Below are positions 44,738 to 53,591 of a stretch of DNA of 64,000 nucleotides, one piece after another (position 1 is the stretch's first letter; each line of letters begins with the position of its first letter). The notes beneath the pieces were generated by a model. That model did no database searches, was not told where the DNA came from, and was given only the letters and a program-made list of their open reading frames with translations. The translations under genes were made by a program, and so were the position numbers. Location: the NCBI RefSeq assembly GCF_016864555.1, contig NZ_CP044011.1, positions 1,693,501 to 1,757,500 on the forward strand, written 5' to 3'. This DNA comes from Sinorhizobium sp. BG8. Its GTDB lineage: Bacteria; Pseudomonadota; Alphaproteobacteria; Rhizobiales; Rhizobiaceae.

Positions 44738-44765
44738 AAAAGGCCGGAGAGATCCGGCCTTTTTT
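44738..44765 (+). terminator. intrinsic terminator of the atp (Fo) operon
   Basis: AAAAGGCCGGA (44738-44748), loop GAGA, TCCGGCCTTTTTT (44753-44765): an 11-bp stem ending in a run of T. It is 25 bases past the atpF stop and is the clearest intrinsic terminator in the window. Confidence 0.9.
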
Positions 44766-45156
44766 CGTTGTTGAACGTTCCTCCGATCCCCCGCTTCTCC
44801 GGATTGCCGGTTGGGGCAGCGCGACACCACTCAGGTGACGACGCTCCTTCTGCATGCTCCGACAGGCAGAGGAGGGTGGTAGATGTCCACCTGGATCACT
44901 CGAGGCTTCTCTGTCGCTGCAAGCAGATGTACTCGCACGAACCATTCGCTCGGCTGCACAACGGCCGGACCAGCGCGCTCCCGCCGGTGAATTCTGCTGC
45001 AGCATGGCACCGAAAGGTGGAAGCGGTCTCGGGAACAGGATGTGCTGAAGGATAGCGGGTAGAAGCCTGCAGAGCCGAATTCACGGATAGCCGCACGTGT
45101 TTTGCAGCGTAGGAGACGACCGTTAGGTCTGCAGACTGCGTGCGAAGCGCCCCGTA
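44766..45156. other. 391-base gap without a recognisable gene
   Basis: This gap lies between the atp terminator and the end of rnhB on the other strand. Several short frames cross it on both strands, but none has a ribosome-binding site with a protein-like product, and I see no tRNA or known RNA structure. A small RNA cannot be excluded. Confidence 0.4.
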
Positions 45157-45858
45157 TCAAAGATCGATCGGCAGTTCACCTTCTGCCGCGGCGTGCAGGA
45201 TGTCATCGTCGTCCGTCTTGAAGGGACGGAAGCTCATACGGTGAATGGAGCAGGCGCCGAGTGTCGTGATCGCCTGGCGATGGACCGCAGTGGCGTAGCC
45301 GGCGTGAACAGCGAAGCCGTATCCGGGGTGAGTGGCATCCGCGCGCGCCATCATCCGGTCGCGCACGACCTTGGCGACGATCGAGGCTGCCGAGATGGAG
45401 AGCGACCGGGCGTCCCCCTTCACCACGGCCCGCCCGTCGCAGGAGAGTCCCGGAGGAACGTCGCGTCCGTCGGCGAGCACCAGCTTTGGTGTCACTTCCA
45501 GCCCCGCAACGGCCCGGCACATGGCGTCGAGGCTAGCCTTGCGGATATCCGTGCGGTCGATATGGCGCGCACCACTGGAAGCGACTGAGACAATCGAGGA
45601 GGCCAGGATCATAGAAAACAGGCTCTCCCGGATCTCGGCCGTCAGTTGCTTCGAATCGTGCAGGCCATCTGGAATGTTGTCGGGATCGAGAATCACGGCC
45701 GCGGCGACGACAGGGCCCGCAAGCGGTCCGCGGCCGGCCTCGTCGGTTCCCGCCACCGGCCACAGCCCGGATTTCATTGCAGAGAGTTCCATCTCGAAGT
45801 CCGGCCCTGAGGGCAGGTCGAAAAGGAGGCGGGAATCGGAGGATGCGCGTCGAGACAT
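45157..45858 (-). CDS. rnhB: ribonuclease HII
   Basis: RNase HII cuts RNA, including single ribonucleotides, in RNA-DNA hybrids. From ATG 45858 the protein has 233 residues with the catalytic [14 protein letters not shown] (Asp39, Glu40), [18 protein letters not shown], and [12 protein letters not shown]. In-frame starts at 45876 and 45894 are possible because no strong ribosome-binding site distinguishes them. Confidence 0.94.
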   Translation of the reverse strand: MSRRASSDSRLLFDLPSGPDFEMELSAMKSGLWPVAGTDEAGRGPLAGPVVAAAVILDPDNIPDGLHDSKQLTAEIRESLFSMILASSIVSVASSGARHIDRTDIRKASLDAMCRAVAGLEVTPKLVLADGRDVPPGLSCDGRAVVKGDARSLSISAASIVAKVVRDRMMARADATHPGYGFAVHAGYATAVHRQAITTLGACSIHRMSFRPFKTDDDDILHAAAEGELPIDL

Positions 45859-45907
45859 GCGGCGAAACTCGCACATCCTGCCGATTCCCTGCAAGTCCCC
45901 GGCAAGG

Positions 45908-45935
45908 GGCGGCGCCGGGGGAGGCCGGCGCCGCC
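45908..45935. terminator. all-GC 11-bp hairpin between the radical SAM gene and rnhB
   Basis: GGCGGCGCCGG (45908-45918) and CCGGCGCCGCC (45925-45935) pair perfectly around a 6-base loop. Both neighbouring genes are on the minus strand, so it could terminate the radical SAM transcript or act in the rnhB leader. There is no T run. Confidence 0.35.
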
Positions 45936-46089
45936 GGGACAGGAGGGCGGGGCCGGAAGGTCGAATGCCTGTTGCGCGTCGACACGCGCCGCAGTCGGGG
46001 TGATGGGCCGCTAGACGCCGCGGCCGTTTCGATATCGCACTGCGCTTGAAGCAGCTTCGCAGGCGGCGTCCGGTTCCGGACGGCGCATC

Positions 46090-47247
46090 TCAGAGCAAGG
46101 ATAGCTGCACGCCGCTACCGGATGGTGGCACGAAGAGGTCTGTCGCAAGCGATCTGCGGCTGCGGGTCAGTTCCAGCCGCTTCGTCGCCATCTCGAAACG
46201 CCGCGCGATCTGCCATGCATAGGGGCCGGCGCCCTTCATCCGCTTGCCGAATTCGGCGTCATAGTCCTTGCCGCCACGCATCGAACGCACCAGCGACATG
46301 ACGTGCCTGTAGCGATCGGGATAGTTTCGAAGCAGCCAGTCGCGAAACAGCGGGCTCACCTCGAGCGGCAGGCGCAAAAGCACGTAGCTTGCCTCCGAAG
46401 CGCCGGCTGCCTTGCCTGAATCGAGAACCCGCTCGATCTCGTGATCGTTGAGGCCGGGTATGACCGGCGCCATCATCACGGAAACCGGAACGCCGGCATC
46501 GGACAACGACCTGATGGCCTCGAGGCGCTTGGCCGGCGTGGATGCGCGCGGCTCCATCGTGCGGGCGAGCTTGCGGTCGAGCGTCGTCACCGAGAGACCG
46601 ACCCACGACAGTCCGCGCTTGGCCATGCGCGACAATATGTCGATGTCACGCATGATCATGGCCGACTTGGTGACAATGGAGACGGGATGGTTGGCCGCTT
46701 CCAGGACTTCGAGGATCTGGCGCATGATGCGCCACTCCTTCTCGATCGGCTGGTAGGGGTCGGTGTTGGTGCCGATCGCGATGACCCGCGGCTTGTAGCC
46801 CGGTTTCGATAGTTCCCGCTCGAGCAGCCGCGGCGCATCCGGCTTCGCAAAAAGCTTCGCCTCGAAATCGAGCCCCGCGGAAAGCCCCATATAGGCGTGG
46901 GACGGACGAGCGAAGCAATAGATGCAGCCATGCTCGCAACCCCGGTATGGGTTGACCGAGCGGTCGAAGGGAATATCCGGCGACTCGTTGCGGGTGATGA
47001 TCGTGCGCGGCTTCTCGACCTGTACCTCGGTCTTGAAGGGCGGAAGATCCTCGATCGAATCCCAGCCGTCGTCGAATGCCTCGCGCGCCAGCGGTTCGAA
47101 ACGCCCGGAGAAATTGAGCCCTGCACCCCGCCCGCGCCGACGATCGATTTCGATCCTCATGCCCGACTGCGCCATCATGGCTTCGGCAACGTCTTTCGTA
47201 TTGGCGGGCGCAAGCGCACCCTGCCTGATGTCGGCAAGTTCGTTCAT
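46090..47247 (-). CDS. PA0069-family radical SAM protein
   Basis: The 385-residue protein binds a 4Fe-4S cluster through CEHGCIYC (CxxxCxxC, near residues 101-108) and would cleave S-adenosylmethionine to start radical chemistry. It resembles the SplB-like PA0069/Rv2578c family, whose substrate is unknown to me. AGGAGAAC gives a strong ribosome-binding site at ATG 47247. A perfect alphaproteobacterial LexA box lies about 65 bases upstream, pointing to induction by DNA damage. Confidence 0.92.
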   Translation of the reverse strand: MNELADIRQGALAPANTKDVAEAMMAQSGMRIEIDRRRGRGAGLNFSGRFEPLAREAFDDGWDSIEDLPPFKTEVQVEKPRTIITRNESPDIPFDRSVNPYRGCEHGCIYCFARPSHAYMGLSAGLDFEAKLFAKPDAPRLLERELSKPGYKPRVIAIGTNTDPYQPIEKEWRIMRQILEVLEAANHPVSIVTKSAMIMRDIDILSRMAKRGLSWVGLSVTTLDRKLARTMEPRASTPAKRLEAIRSLSDAGVPVSVMMAPVIPGLNDHEIERVLDSGKAAGASEASYVLLRLPLEVSPLFRDWLLRNYPDRYRHVMSLVRSMRGGKDYDAEFGKRMKGAGPYAWQIARRFEMATKRLELTRSRRSLATDLFVPPSGSGVQLSLL

Positions 47248-47310
47248 GGGGTTCTCCTGGCGAAGAAGCGACTCTCCGTTCCAATGACTATATTCCTATC
47301 CGGAAAAAGA

Positions 47311-47325
47311 GAACATTGCAAGAAC
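47311..47325 (-). promoter_or_regulatory. LexA (SOS) box upstream of the radical SAM gene
   Basis: GAAC-ATTGCAA-GAAC (GTTC-N7-GTTC on the coding strand) is an exact match to the alphaproteobacterial LexA consensus. It lies 64 bases before the start codon, where a promoter would be expected. The remainder of the gap to the next gene (to 47448) shows no other feature. Confidence 0.65.
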
Positions 47326-47448
47326 AAACTTTATCGCCCCGGCAAGCGAAACCCGCATGAGGCGTACTGCCGCGTTGTGCGGTAACCATGGTTGCATTCT
47401 GTGACAATGCCGGTGGCATTCGTTGGTGCGATGCGGTATGTCAGGAAA

Positions 47449-47976
47449 ATGCTGACAATCATGATGGAATGCAGGGACAACGAGGCCGAACTGGCCCAAA
47501 CCTTGTCCGCGCTGGTTTCGGGCGCGGTCGAGGGTCTCGTGCGTGACGTCATTATCCTCGACCTCGGCTCGCGTGATGGTTCATGCCGAGTGGCTGATGC
47601 CGCCGGCTGCCGGTTCCTGACGCATTGGGACATGAAGGACGTCGTGCGCTCGGCGCGCGGCGACTGGCTGATGCTGCTCGAGCCGGGTTCGCGGCCGCTC
47701 ACGGGCTGGGTGGATGTCGTGCAGGAATATGTGGCCCTGAACCGTTCCCCAGCGCGTTTCACCGGTTCGCGCAATCACAGGCGACCGTTCTTCAAGCGCT
47801 TCGGAAGGCGGCTTGCACCGCTGGAACGCGGATACCTGGTGTCGAAGCGGCAGGCGTCAGCCGTCGTGCGCACGGGGATGCGACTGGAACAGATCGCCAC
47901 GGGCCATGCGACGAGAAATCTCGTGGCGGAGATCGTTCCTGCCTGGGCAGTGAAGGCGCTTCGCGCCGAGGACTGA
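47449..47976 (+). CDS. glycosyltransferase-2-like protein, probably without catalytic motif
   Basis: The 175-residue protein has the start of a GT-A fold (MLTIMMECRDNEAELAQTL, then VIILDLGSRDGS at the nucleotide-sugar binding position). The usual DxD is not evident: the equivalent stretch reads LMLLEPGSRPLTGW. Half the usual length of GT2 enzymes is missing. It may be a regulatory or degenerate relative. ATG 47449 follows CAGGAAA; ATG 47431 is an alternative. Confidence 0.75.
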   Translation: MLTIMMECRDNEAELAQTLSALVSGAVEGLVRDVIILDLGSRDGSCRVADAAGCRFLTHWDMKDVVRSARGDWLMLLEPGSRPLTGWVDVVQEYVALNRSPARFTGSRNHRRPFFKRFGRRLAPLERGYLVSKRQASAVVRTGMRLEQIATGHATRNLVAEIVPAWAVKALRAED

Positions 47977-47994
47977 CGGACGCAAGCGGCCGGT

Positions 47995-48537
47995 TCAGCC
48001 GCGTTTCAGATGCTCGTCGAGACGGGGCATGATCTCCACGAAATTGCAGGGCAGGTGACGATAGTCGAGCTGCAGTCGCAGGATGCCATCCCAGGCGTCG
48101 CGACAGGCGCCCGGCGAACCCGGCAGCACGAAGATGAACGTCGAGTTGAGAACGCCGCCGGTCGCGCGGGACTGAATCGTCGAGGTTCCGATCTTGTCGT
48201 AGGAGATGCGGTGGAAGACCTCGGAGAAGCCGTCCATGCGCTTCTCGAACAATGGCTCCAGCGCCTCTGGCGTGACGTCGCGGCCAGTGAAGCCGGTCCC
48301 TCCAGTGGTGATGACGACGTCGATTGCCGGTTCGAGCGTCCAATCCGTTACCTGGGCGCGGATGAGCGCAATTTCGTCCGGCAGGATCTGCCGTGCCTCG
48401 AGCCTGTGCCCCGCGTCCTGGATCCGCTGGGCCAGCAGGTCGCCGGAGCGGTCATCGGCCATCGTGCGGGTGTCGGAAACGGTCAGAACCGCTATTCCCA
48501 CCGGTATGAAAGGTCTTGTCGTTTCGAGTGTTGCCAT
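47995..48537 (-). CDS. moaB: molybdenum cofactor biosynthesis protein MoaB
   Basis: MoaB-type proteins adenylylate molybdopterin or assist that step. The 180-residue protein has VLTVSDTRTMADDRSGDLL at the N-terminus, TTGGTGFTGRDVT near residue 78, and LPGSPGACRDAWDGIL near 138. Its ATG directly abuts the ispE stop, so the genes are probably cotranscribed despite unrelated roles. Confidence 0.94.
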   Translation of the reverse strand: MATLETTRPFIPVGIAVLTVSDTRTMADDRSGDLLAQRIQDAGHRLEARQILPDEIALIRAQVTDWTLEPAIDVVITTGGTGFTGRDVTPEALEPLFEKRMDGFSEVFHRISYDKIGTSTIQSRATGGVLNSTFIFVLPGSPGACRDAWDGILRLQLDYRHLPCNFVEIMPRLDEHLKRG

Positions 48538-49446
48538 TCAGGGGCTCCCCGCAAGGGTTTCTGTCGCGGCGACGAACCAGTCCGGCCGAAGCCGCGAAAG
48601 CGTCTCCTGTGCCTTCACTGCATCGGACCGGGGCCCGTATATCCCAAAACACGTTGCCCCAGAACCCGACATCCGCACAAGGCTTGCCCCGCTCTCCTCG
48701 AGCAGCGCTGCCGCCTCGCCAATCTCCGGCACCAGCACCCGCGCGGGCGGCTCGAGATCGTTTCGCATGCCTTCGAGGATGAAGGGCCACTCGACCCGTG
48801 TCCGGGGACTGTCGGGAAGAACGAGCGGATCGTTCGCCTTGGAGGTGAGCAGCCGGAAGACGAGGGGCGTCGAGACGGAAACGAGAGGGTTGACGAGCAC
48901 CAGGGAAAGCGCGGGGAAATCCCTGAGCGGCAGAAGCTCTTCGCCGATCCCGCGCGCGAGCAGTGGGGTGGAGGCAACGCACATCGGCACGTCTGCGCCG
49001 AGCTGAGCCGCCATATCCATCAGATCGCCTTCCGCTATCGGTGCCCGCCAGAAGCGGGGAAGGGCGCGCAGCACGGCCGCCGCATCCGCCGAGCCGCCGC
49101 CGATGCCGGAAGAAACCGGAAGGTTCTTTTCGAGGTGGAGATGAAGCGGCGGTGCGGCCATGGCGCGGCTGGCGAGCCGCTGGCGCAGGAGATCGCGTGC
49201 CCTGATCACGAGGTTGTTGCCGGCATCGCTCTCGCCGAGCGCACCCGCAAAGGGACCGGAAATGGTGAACTGGTCCTCTTCGGCTGCCATCACCCCGAGC
49301 CGGTCGCCGAAGGCGCAGAAAGTCACCAGGGTCTCGAGGAGATGATAGCCGTCCTCGCGCTGGCCTACGACGTGGAGCGCGAGGTTGATCTTTGCCGGCG
49401 CCGGCTCGACGATGGCAAAGCCGGCAAGCCCGTCATGTCCGCTCAT
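48538..49446 (-). CDS. ispE: 4-diphosphocytidyl-2-C-methyl-D-erythritol kinase
   Basis: IspE is the ATP-dependent kinase of the MEP isoprenoid pathway. The 302-residue GHMP kinase shows PAPAKINLALHVVG near residue 15, the ATP motif LPVSSGIGGGSADAAA near 108-125, and VRMSGSGATCFG near 260. It lies 6 bases after the TPR gene. A polyprenyl diphosphate synthase gene, which uses its pathway's products, is 2 kb away. Confidence 0.96.
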   Translation of the reverse strand: MSGHDGLAGFAIVEPAPAKINLALHVVGQREDGYHLLETLVTFCAFGDRLGVMAAEEDQFTISGPFAGALGESDAGNNLVIRARDLLRQRLASRAMAAPPLHLHLEKNLPVSSGIGGGSADAAAVLRALPRFWRAPIAEGDLMDMAAQLGADVPMCVASTPLLARGIGEELLPLRDFPALSLVLVNPLVSVSTPLVFRLLTSKANDPLVLPDSPRTRVEWPFILEGMRNDLEPPARVLVPEIGEAAALLEESGASLVRMSGSGATCFGIYGPRSDAVKAQETLSRLRPDWFVAATETLAGSP

Positions 49447-49452
49447 CCGGAA

Positions 49453-51291
49453 TCAGGACTTCTTGTCCGCCTCCGTTCCTTCCGGAGAAGGATTCTTGAC
49501 CGGCTTGGCACCGTCGGAGGCTTCTGCTGCAGCCGGAACGCTCTTGGTCAACGGCGGAAGGCCGTTTGCGATCTTTTCCTTGATCTTCGGGATCTGGTCT
49601 TCTTCCGGCTTCAGGCCGAGCGCGCGGTTCCACTGGAAGGTCGCCTCGAGCTTGCGCCCGACACGCCAGTAGGCGTCGCCAAGGTGATCGTTGATGGTGG
49701 CGTCGCCGGCCTTCAGCTCCGCTGCCCGCTCGAGCTCGTTCACCGCGTCATCGAACTTGCTGAGGCGGAAGTACGCCCAGCCGAGCGAGTCGACGATGTA
49801 GCCATCATCGGGCTTGAGGTCGACGGCCTTGCGGATCATGTCGAGCCCCTCGTCGAGGTTCTCGTTCATGTCCACCCAGGAATAGCCGAGGTAGTTCAGC
49901 ACTTGTGGCTGGTCCGGATTGAGCTCCAGCGCCTTGCGGAAGTTCGGCTCCGCGAGGTCCCACTTCTTCTGGCGCTCATAGGCGATGCCGCGCTGGAAGA
50001 AGACACTCCAGTGATTGCGGGAAGGCACGGAACCGATGATCTCGACGGCGCGATCGTAGTTCTCGCCCATCTCCTTGTATTCCTTGGCATCGGACAGCAC
50101 GCTTCCGTAGGCGAGATAGCTGCGCAGGTCCGTGGGGTCCGCTTCGATCAACGCCTTGAGGTGCTTCTTCGCCTCGTCCACCTTGCCGGTGTCCGCGAGG
50201 TTCAGGCCGAGCTGCAGTTCGGAAATCCGCCGCATCGGCGATTTCTCGGGAACGGCGCGGTAGTACTTGATGGCGTTTTCCGGCTTTTGCTGGTTTTCCG
50301 CCAGGCCGCCGAGAAGAACCAGCACGTCGTCGCTTTCGGGGTCGAGCGCGCGGGATGCCTGCAGATAGAGCGTGACGATGTCTTCCGCGCCCTCGCGGTT
50401 CAGTGCCCCGCCGACGGAGAACATGACGGCCGCCGCACCCTGGGCTGCGGTGCGAACCTGCTGCTCCTGCTTCTCGCCCTTTTCGATGCTCTGGCGAAGC
50501 GCCTTCAGGGGCGCATAGCTCGGAACGAGATTCTCGCCGACGGCGATTGCGTCGAGTGCCTTCTGCTTGTTGCCCTCGCGAGCCTCGAGGCGCGCCAGCG
50601 CCTGGACCGCCCGCATGAACGTGTCGGGAGCGGCCGCGCCGCCGTTGCGATCGAGGATGGCGTCGTTGAGGCGCGCACGCGCGGTCGTCTTGTCACCGGC
50701 AGCCGCGGCCAGAACGCCGGCATGATAGTTCTTGAAGATGCCGAACCATTCCGGGCCCTTCATGCCTGAAATCAGCGAGAGCGCCTCCTTCGGATGGCCG
50801 TCGCCGAACTTGGCCCAGGCTACCAGAAGGTTGTTCATCAGCCGGTCGAGGTCGTTCGGTCCTTCATAGTTCAGGATCTTCTGGGCGCTCTTGTATTCCC
50901 GCTTGCGGATGGCTTCCATGCCGCGCATGACGGTCGTGATGCGCTCCACCGACGCGTCCGATTTGAGGGCGTCGGCGATCTTTACGCCTTCGCTGAAATC
51001 GCCGTTCATCAGCAGGGTGATCATCAGCCTCTGCTTGACGTCCGCATTGGTCGGATCGAACTGCAGCGCAATCTTGTACAGCGCGACGGCTGTCGCATAG
51101 TCCTTGTCGAAGTCCGCCGTTCTGGCAGCCAGGAAAGCGCCGGAGAACGAATTGGTCGTCATCGGGTCGAATGGCGTTTCGGCAGCCGGCGGAGCAGCAT
51201 CCTCGGCAAGAGCGGGCGGGAGGGTCGCCAAGGCGACGCCAGCCACGACGGCCACGCTCGAGAGAAGACGGAAGATAAGTGAATGCCGCAT
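49453..51291 (-). CDS. exported tetratricopeptide-repeat protein
   Basis: The 612-residue protein has a signal peptide (MRHSLIFRLLSSVAVVAGV, cleavage probably near ALAED) and many tetratricopeptide repeats through residues 50-580, with clear repeats such as NHWSVFFQRGIAYERQKKWD and DGYIVDSLGWAYFRLSKFDD. It is likely a periplasmic or lipid-independent outer-surface scaffold. ATG 51291 is preferred because AAAGG lies 7 bases upstream; ATG 51297 would add two residues. A GC-rich hairpin (51315-51322 with 51327-51334) is in its leader. It starts the TPR-ispE-moaB transcript. Confidence 0.9.
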   Translation of the reverse strand: MRHSLIFRLLSSVAVVAGVALATLPPALAEDAAPPAAETPFDPMTTNSFSGAFLAARTADFDKDYATAVALYKIALQFDPTNADVKQRLMITLLMNGDFSEGVKIADALKSDASVERITTVMRGMEAIRKREYKSAQKILNYEGPNDLDRLMNNLLVAWAKFGDGHPKEALSLISGMKGPEWFGIFKNYHAGVLAAAAGDKTTARARLNDAILDRNGGAAAPDTFMRAVQALARLEAREGNKQKALDAIAVGENLVPSYAPLKALRQSIEKGEKQEQQVRTAAQGAAAVMFSVGGALNREGAEDIVTLYLQASRALDPESDDVLVLLGGLAENQQKPENAIKYYRAVPEKSPMRRISELQLGLNLADTGKVDEAKKHLKALIEADPTDLRSYLAYGSVLSDAKEYKEMGENYDRAVEIIGSVPSRNHWSVFFQRGIAYERQKKWDLAEPNFRKALELNPDQPQVLNYLGYSWVDMNENLDEGLDMIRKAVDLKPDDGYIVDSLGWAYFRLSKFDDAVNELERAAELKAGDATINDHLGDAYWRVGRKLEATFQWNRALGLKPEEDQIPKIKEKIANGLPPLTKSVPAAAEASDGAKPVKNPSPEGTEADKKS

Positions 51292-51441
51292 CAACATGCC
51301 TTTCGATTGTGATCGCCCGCGCGCCCGCGCGGGCCATCTCCGTCATGACCGATCCAGAGGTGCTGGACTCATGACGTTAGAGAATGGCTTTTTTGGCGCG
51401 GTGCGGCAAGAATTTCCTGATGGTCCGAAAACAACTTTTGG

Positions 51442-52458
51442 TTAGCTGACGCGAGCGATCGAGAAGTCGATCACTTCAAGCAGCGCCGCTTTCCACGGTG
51501 TCTCCGGCAGAGGCGCGAGAGCGTCACGGGCGATTGTGCCGTAGTGACGTGCGCGTGCGATCGTATCGGAGAGCCCGCCATAGCGGTTGATGAGCGCGAG
51601 CGCACGTTCCAGATTGGCGTCGCTGCTCTGGCCGTCCTCAAGCGCCTCGCGCCAGAAAGCCCGGTCCTCCGCAGTGCCACGCCGCCAGGCGAGAATGACC
51701 GGCAGCGTGATCTTGCCTTCGCGGAAGTCGTCGCCGGTGTTCTTGCCGAGGTCGGCGGCCTTTCCGCCGTAATCCAGGGCGTCGTCGACGAGCTGGAAGG
51801 CGAGGCCGAGGTTCATGCCGTAGGATTTCAGCGCATTGCGCTCGGCCTTGCCCGCATTGGCAATGATCGGTCCGACTTCCGAGGCAGCTGCGAAGAGAGC
51901 CGCCGTCTTGGCCTTGATCACCTCCAGGTAATCGTCCTCGGTCGTCTCCATGTTCTTGGCGACCGAAAGCTGCATGACTTCGCCTTCGGCAATCACCGTC
52001 GCCGCGGTGGAGAGCACGTCAAGTGCGTCCAGCGAACCGACCTCGACCATCATCTTGAAGGCCTGCCCGAGCAGGAAGTCGCCGACGAGAACGCTGGCCT
52101 GGTTGCCCCAGATCATCCGGGCGGTCGATTTCCCGCGCCGGAGATCGCTTTCGTCCACCACGTCGTCGTGGAGAAGCGTCGCCGTGTGCATGAATTCGAC
52201 GCTTGTCGCCAGCTTCACGTGATGATCGCCGCCATAGCCGAACATCGAGGCCGCCGCGAGCGTCAGCATCGGCCGCAGGCGCTTGCCGCCCGAGGAGATC
52301 AGATGGTTCGCCACTTCCGGAATCATCTGTACGTCGGAACCGGCCTTCGACAGGATCAGCTGGTTCACACGCTCCATGTCAGCCTTGGTCAGATCGACCA
52401 GCGGCTTCACCGAAGCCTGTTTGTTTTTGCTCTCTTCAAGCGGTATCACGACGCCCAA
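51442..52458 (-). CDS. ispB: octaprenyl diphosphate synthase-type polyprenyl synthase
   Basis: This enzyme extends farnesyl diphosphate with isopentenyl units to make the ubiquinone side chain. The 338-residue protein has both aspartate-rich motifs: LLHDDVVDESD (Asp98-Asp102) and FQLVDDALDYGG near 230. TTG 52458 (MGVVIPLEES) is preferred because AGGAG lies 9 bases upstream; a TTG at 52494 adds 12 residues. Chain length (8 or 10 units) cannot be read from sequence. Confidence 0.94.
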   Translation of the reverse strand: MGVVIPLEESKNKQASVKPLVDLTKADMERVNQLILSKAGSDVQMIPEVANHLISSGGKRLRPMLTLAAASMFGYGGDHHVKLATSVEFMHTATLLHDDVVDESDLRRGKSTARMIWGNQASVLVGDFLLGQAFKMMVEVGSLDALDVLSTAATVIAEGEVMQLSVAKNMETTEDDYLEVIKAKTAALFAAASEVGPIIANAGKAERNALKSYGMNLGLAFQLVDDALDYGGKAADLGKNTGDDFREGKITLPVILAWRRGTAEDRAFWREALEDGQSSDANLERALALINRYGGLSDTIARARHYGTIARDALAPLPETPWKAALLEVIDFSIARVS

Positions 52459-52568
52459 CTGCCCGGACTCCTGTTCATTTCCGTCGCGAGACAATAGAAA
52501 GGGGGGCTTGGCCGGGCAAGAGGCGAAATGTCCCGACCTGCGAAAACTGACGGGAAAATGAAGAGAAA

Positions 52569-52790
52569 ATGATCGAGCTGATACGCACCAACGATGCAGT
52601 CCTCCTGTCCTTCGCTGAAAGCCTGATGAAGGAAGCAGGCATTCATTGCTTTATCGCTGACCGTGCCATGAGCGTGCTTGAGGGTTCCCTCGGCATGCTG
52701 CAGCAACGCCTGATGGTGGACGAGGAGCGGGCCGACGAGGCGCGCCGCATTCTCAAGGATGCCGGCCTTGAGGGGGAGCTCCGGTCTTGA
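52569..52790 (+). CDS. DUF2007 family small protein
   Basis: The 73-residue soluble protein (MIELIRTNDAVLLSFAESLM...) matches DUF2007, a small GlnB-like-fold family sometimes annotated as putative signal transducer. It overlaps the following methyltransferase start by 4 bases (TTGA). The function is unknown. Confidence 0.88.
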   Translation: MIELIRTNDAVLLSFAESLMKEAGIHCFIADRAMSVLEGSLGMLQQRLMVDEERADEARRILKDAGLEGELRS

Positions 52791-53584
52791 CCACGCCGAG
52801 GCCGCCCAAGGCGGATACTGTCGATGCCTTTCACCGGGGTCGTTTCCATCTGGTGCAGCCAGGCGGCGAGGGACATCGCTCCGGGATGGACGCCATGCTG
52901 CTTGCCTCGCTTGTCGCCGCCGAAGGGCCGATCCTGGTCGCCGACCTCGGGGCCGGCGCGGGTGCGGCGGGGCTTGCCGTGGCGTCGCGGATCGAGGGCG
53001 CCGAGGTCCTGCTGATCGAACGCTCTCCCGTCATGGCGGAGTATGCCCGCAGGAGCATTGCGCTCGGGGAGAACGTTCGCCTCGCCGGCCGGATAACGGT
53101 TCTCGAAGCGGACGTCACGCTGACCGGAAAGGCGAGACTCGCGGCCGGCCTGCAGGACGAGATTCACGACCACGTGATCATGAACCCGCCGTTCAACGAT
53201 CTGGCCGATCGCAGGACCCCGGACCGGCTGAAAGAAGAGGCCCACGCCATGGAGCATGGCCTGTTCGAGAGCTGGCTGCGCACGGCGGGCGCGATCATGA
53301 AGCCGGGCGGTCAGCTGTCCCTGATCGCTCGGCCCCAGTCCATTGCCGACATCATTGCAGCCTGCGGCAAGCGCTTCGGCGGCATCGAAATCACGCCACT
53401 TCATCCGCGTTCCGGCGAAAACGCCGTGCGCATTCTCGTGACCGCCATCAAGGGATCCCGGGCCCGCCTGTCGCTGCGGGCACCTCTGATCATGCATGAC
53501 GGGGAGGGACACCGTTTCTCCGCCTTCGTCGACGATCTCAACAATGGCAGGGCGGCCTACCCGAGAAAGCGGCCGGCCGCTTAG
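52787..53584 (+). CDS. SAM-dependent methyltransferase, tRNA1(Val) A37 N6-type (TrmN6-like)
   Basis: The 265-residue protein has SAM-binding VADLGAGAGAAGLAVA near residue 45 and the N6-adenine catalytic motif NPPF near 137. E. coli TrmN6 (YfiC) has the same layout, so adenine methylation in tRNA is likely, though other N6-methylated substrates are possible. The start is TTG 52787 overlapping the DUF2007 stop, implying coupled translation. It is convergent with mntH with 7 bases between the stops. Confidence 0.88.
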   Translation: MTTPRPPKADTVDAFHRGRFHLVQPGGEGHRSGMDAMLLASLVAAEGPILVADLGAGAGAAGLAVASRIEGAEVLLIERSPVMAEYARRSIALGENVRLAGRITVLEADVTLTGKARLAAGLQDEIHDHVIMNPPFNDLADRRTPDRLKEEAHAMEHGLFESWLRTAGAIMKPGGQLSLIARPQSIADIIAACGKRFGGIEITPLHPRSGENAVRILVTAIKGSRARLSLRAPLIMHDGEGHRFSAFVDDLNNGRAAYPRKRPAA

Positions 53585-53591
53585 CGGGTGG

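Noticed and set aside
44766-45156. Possible genes or a structural RNA in the gap after the atp operon
   Set aside because: Frames lack start signals, and no tRNA, SRP RNA or 6S RNA feature could be recognised.
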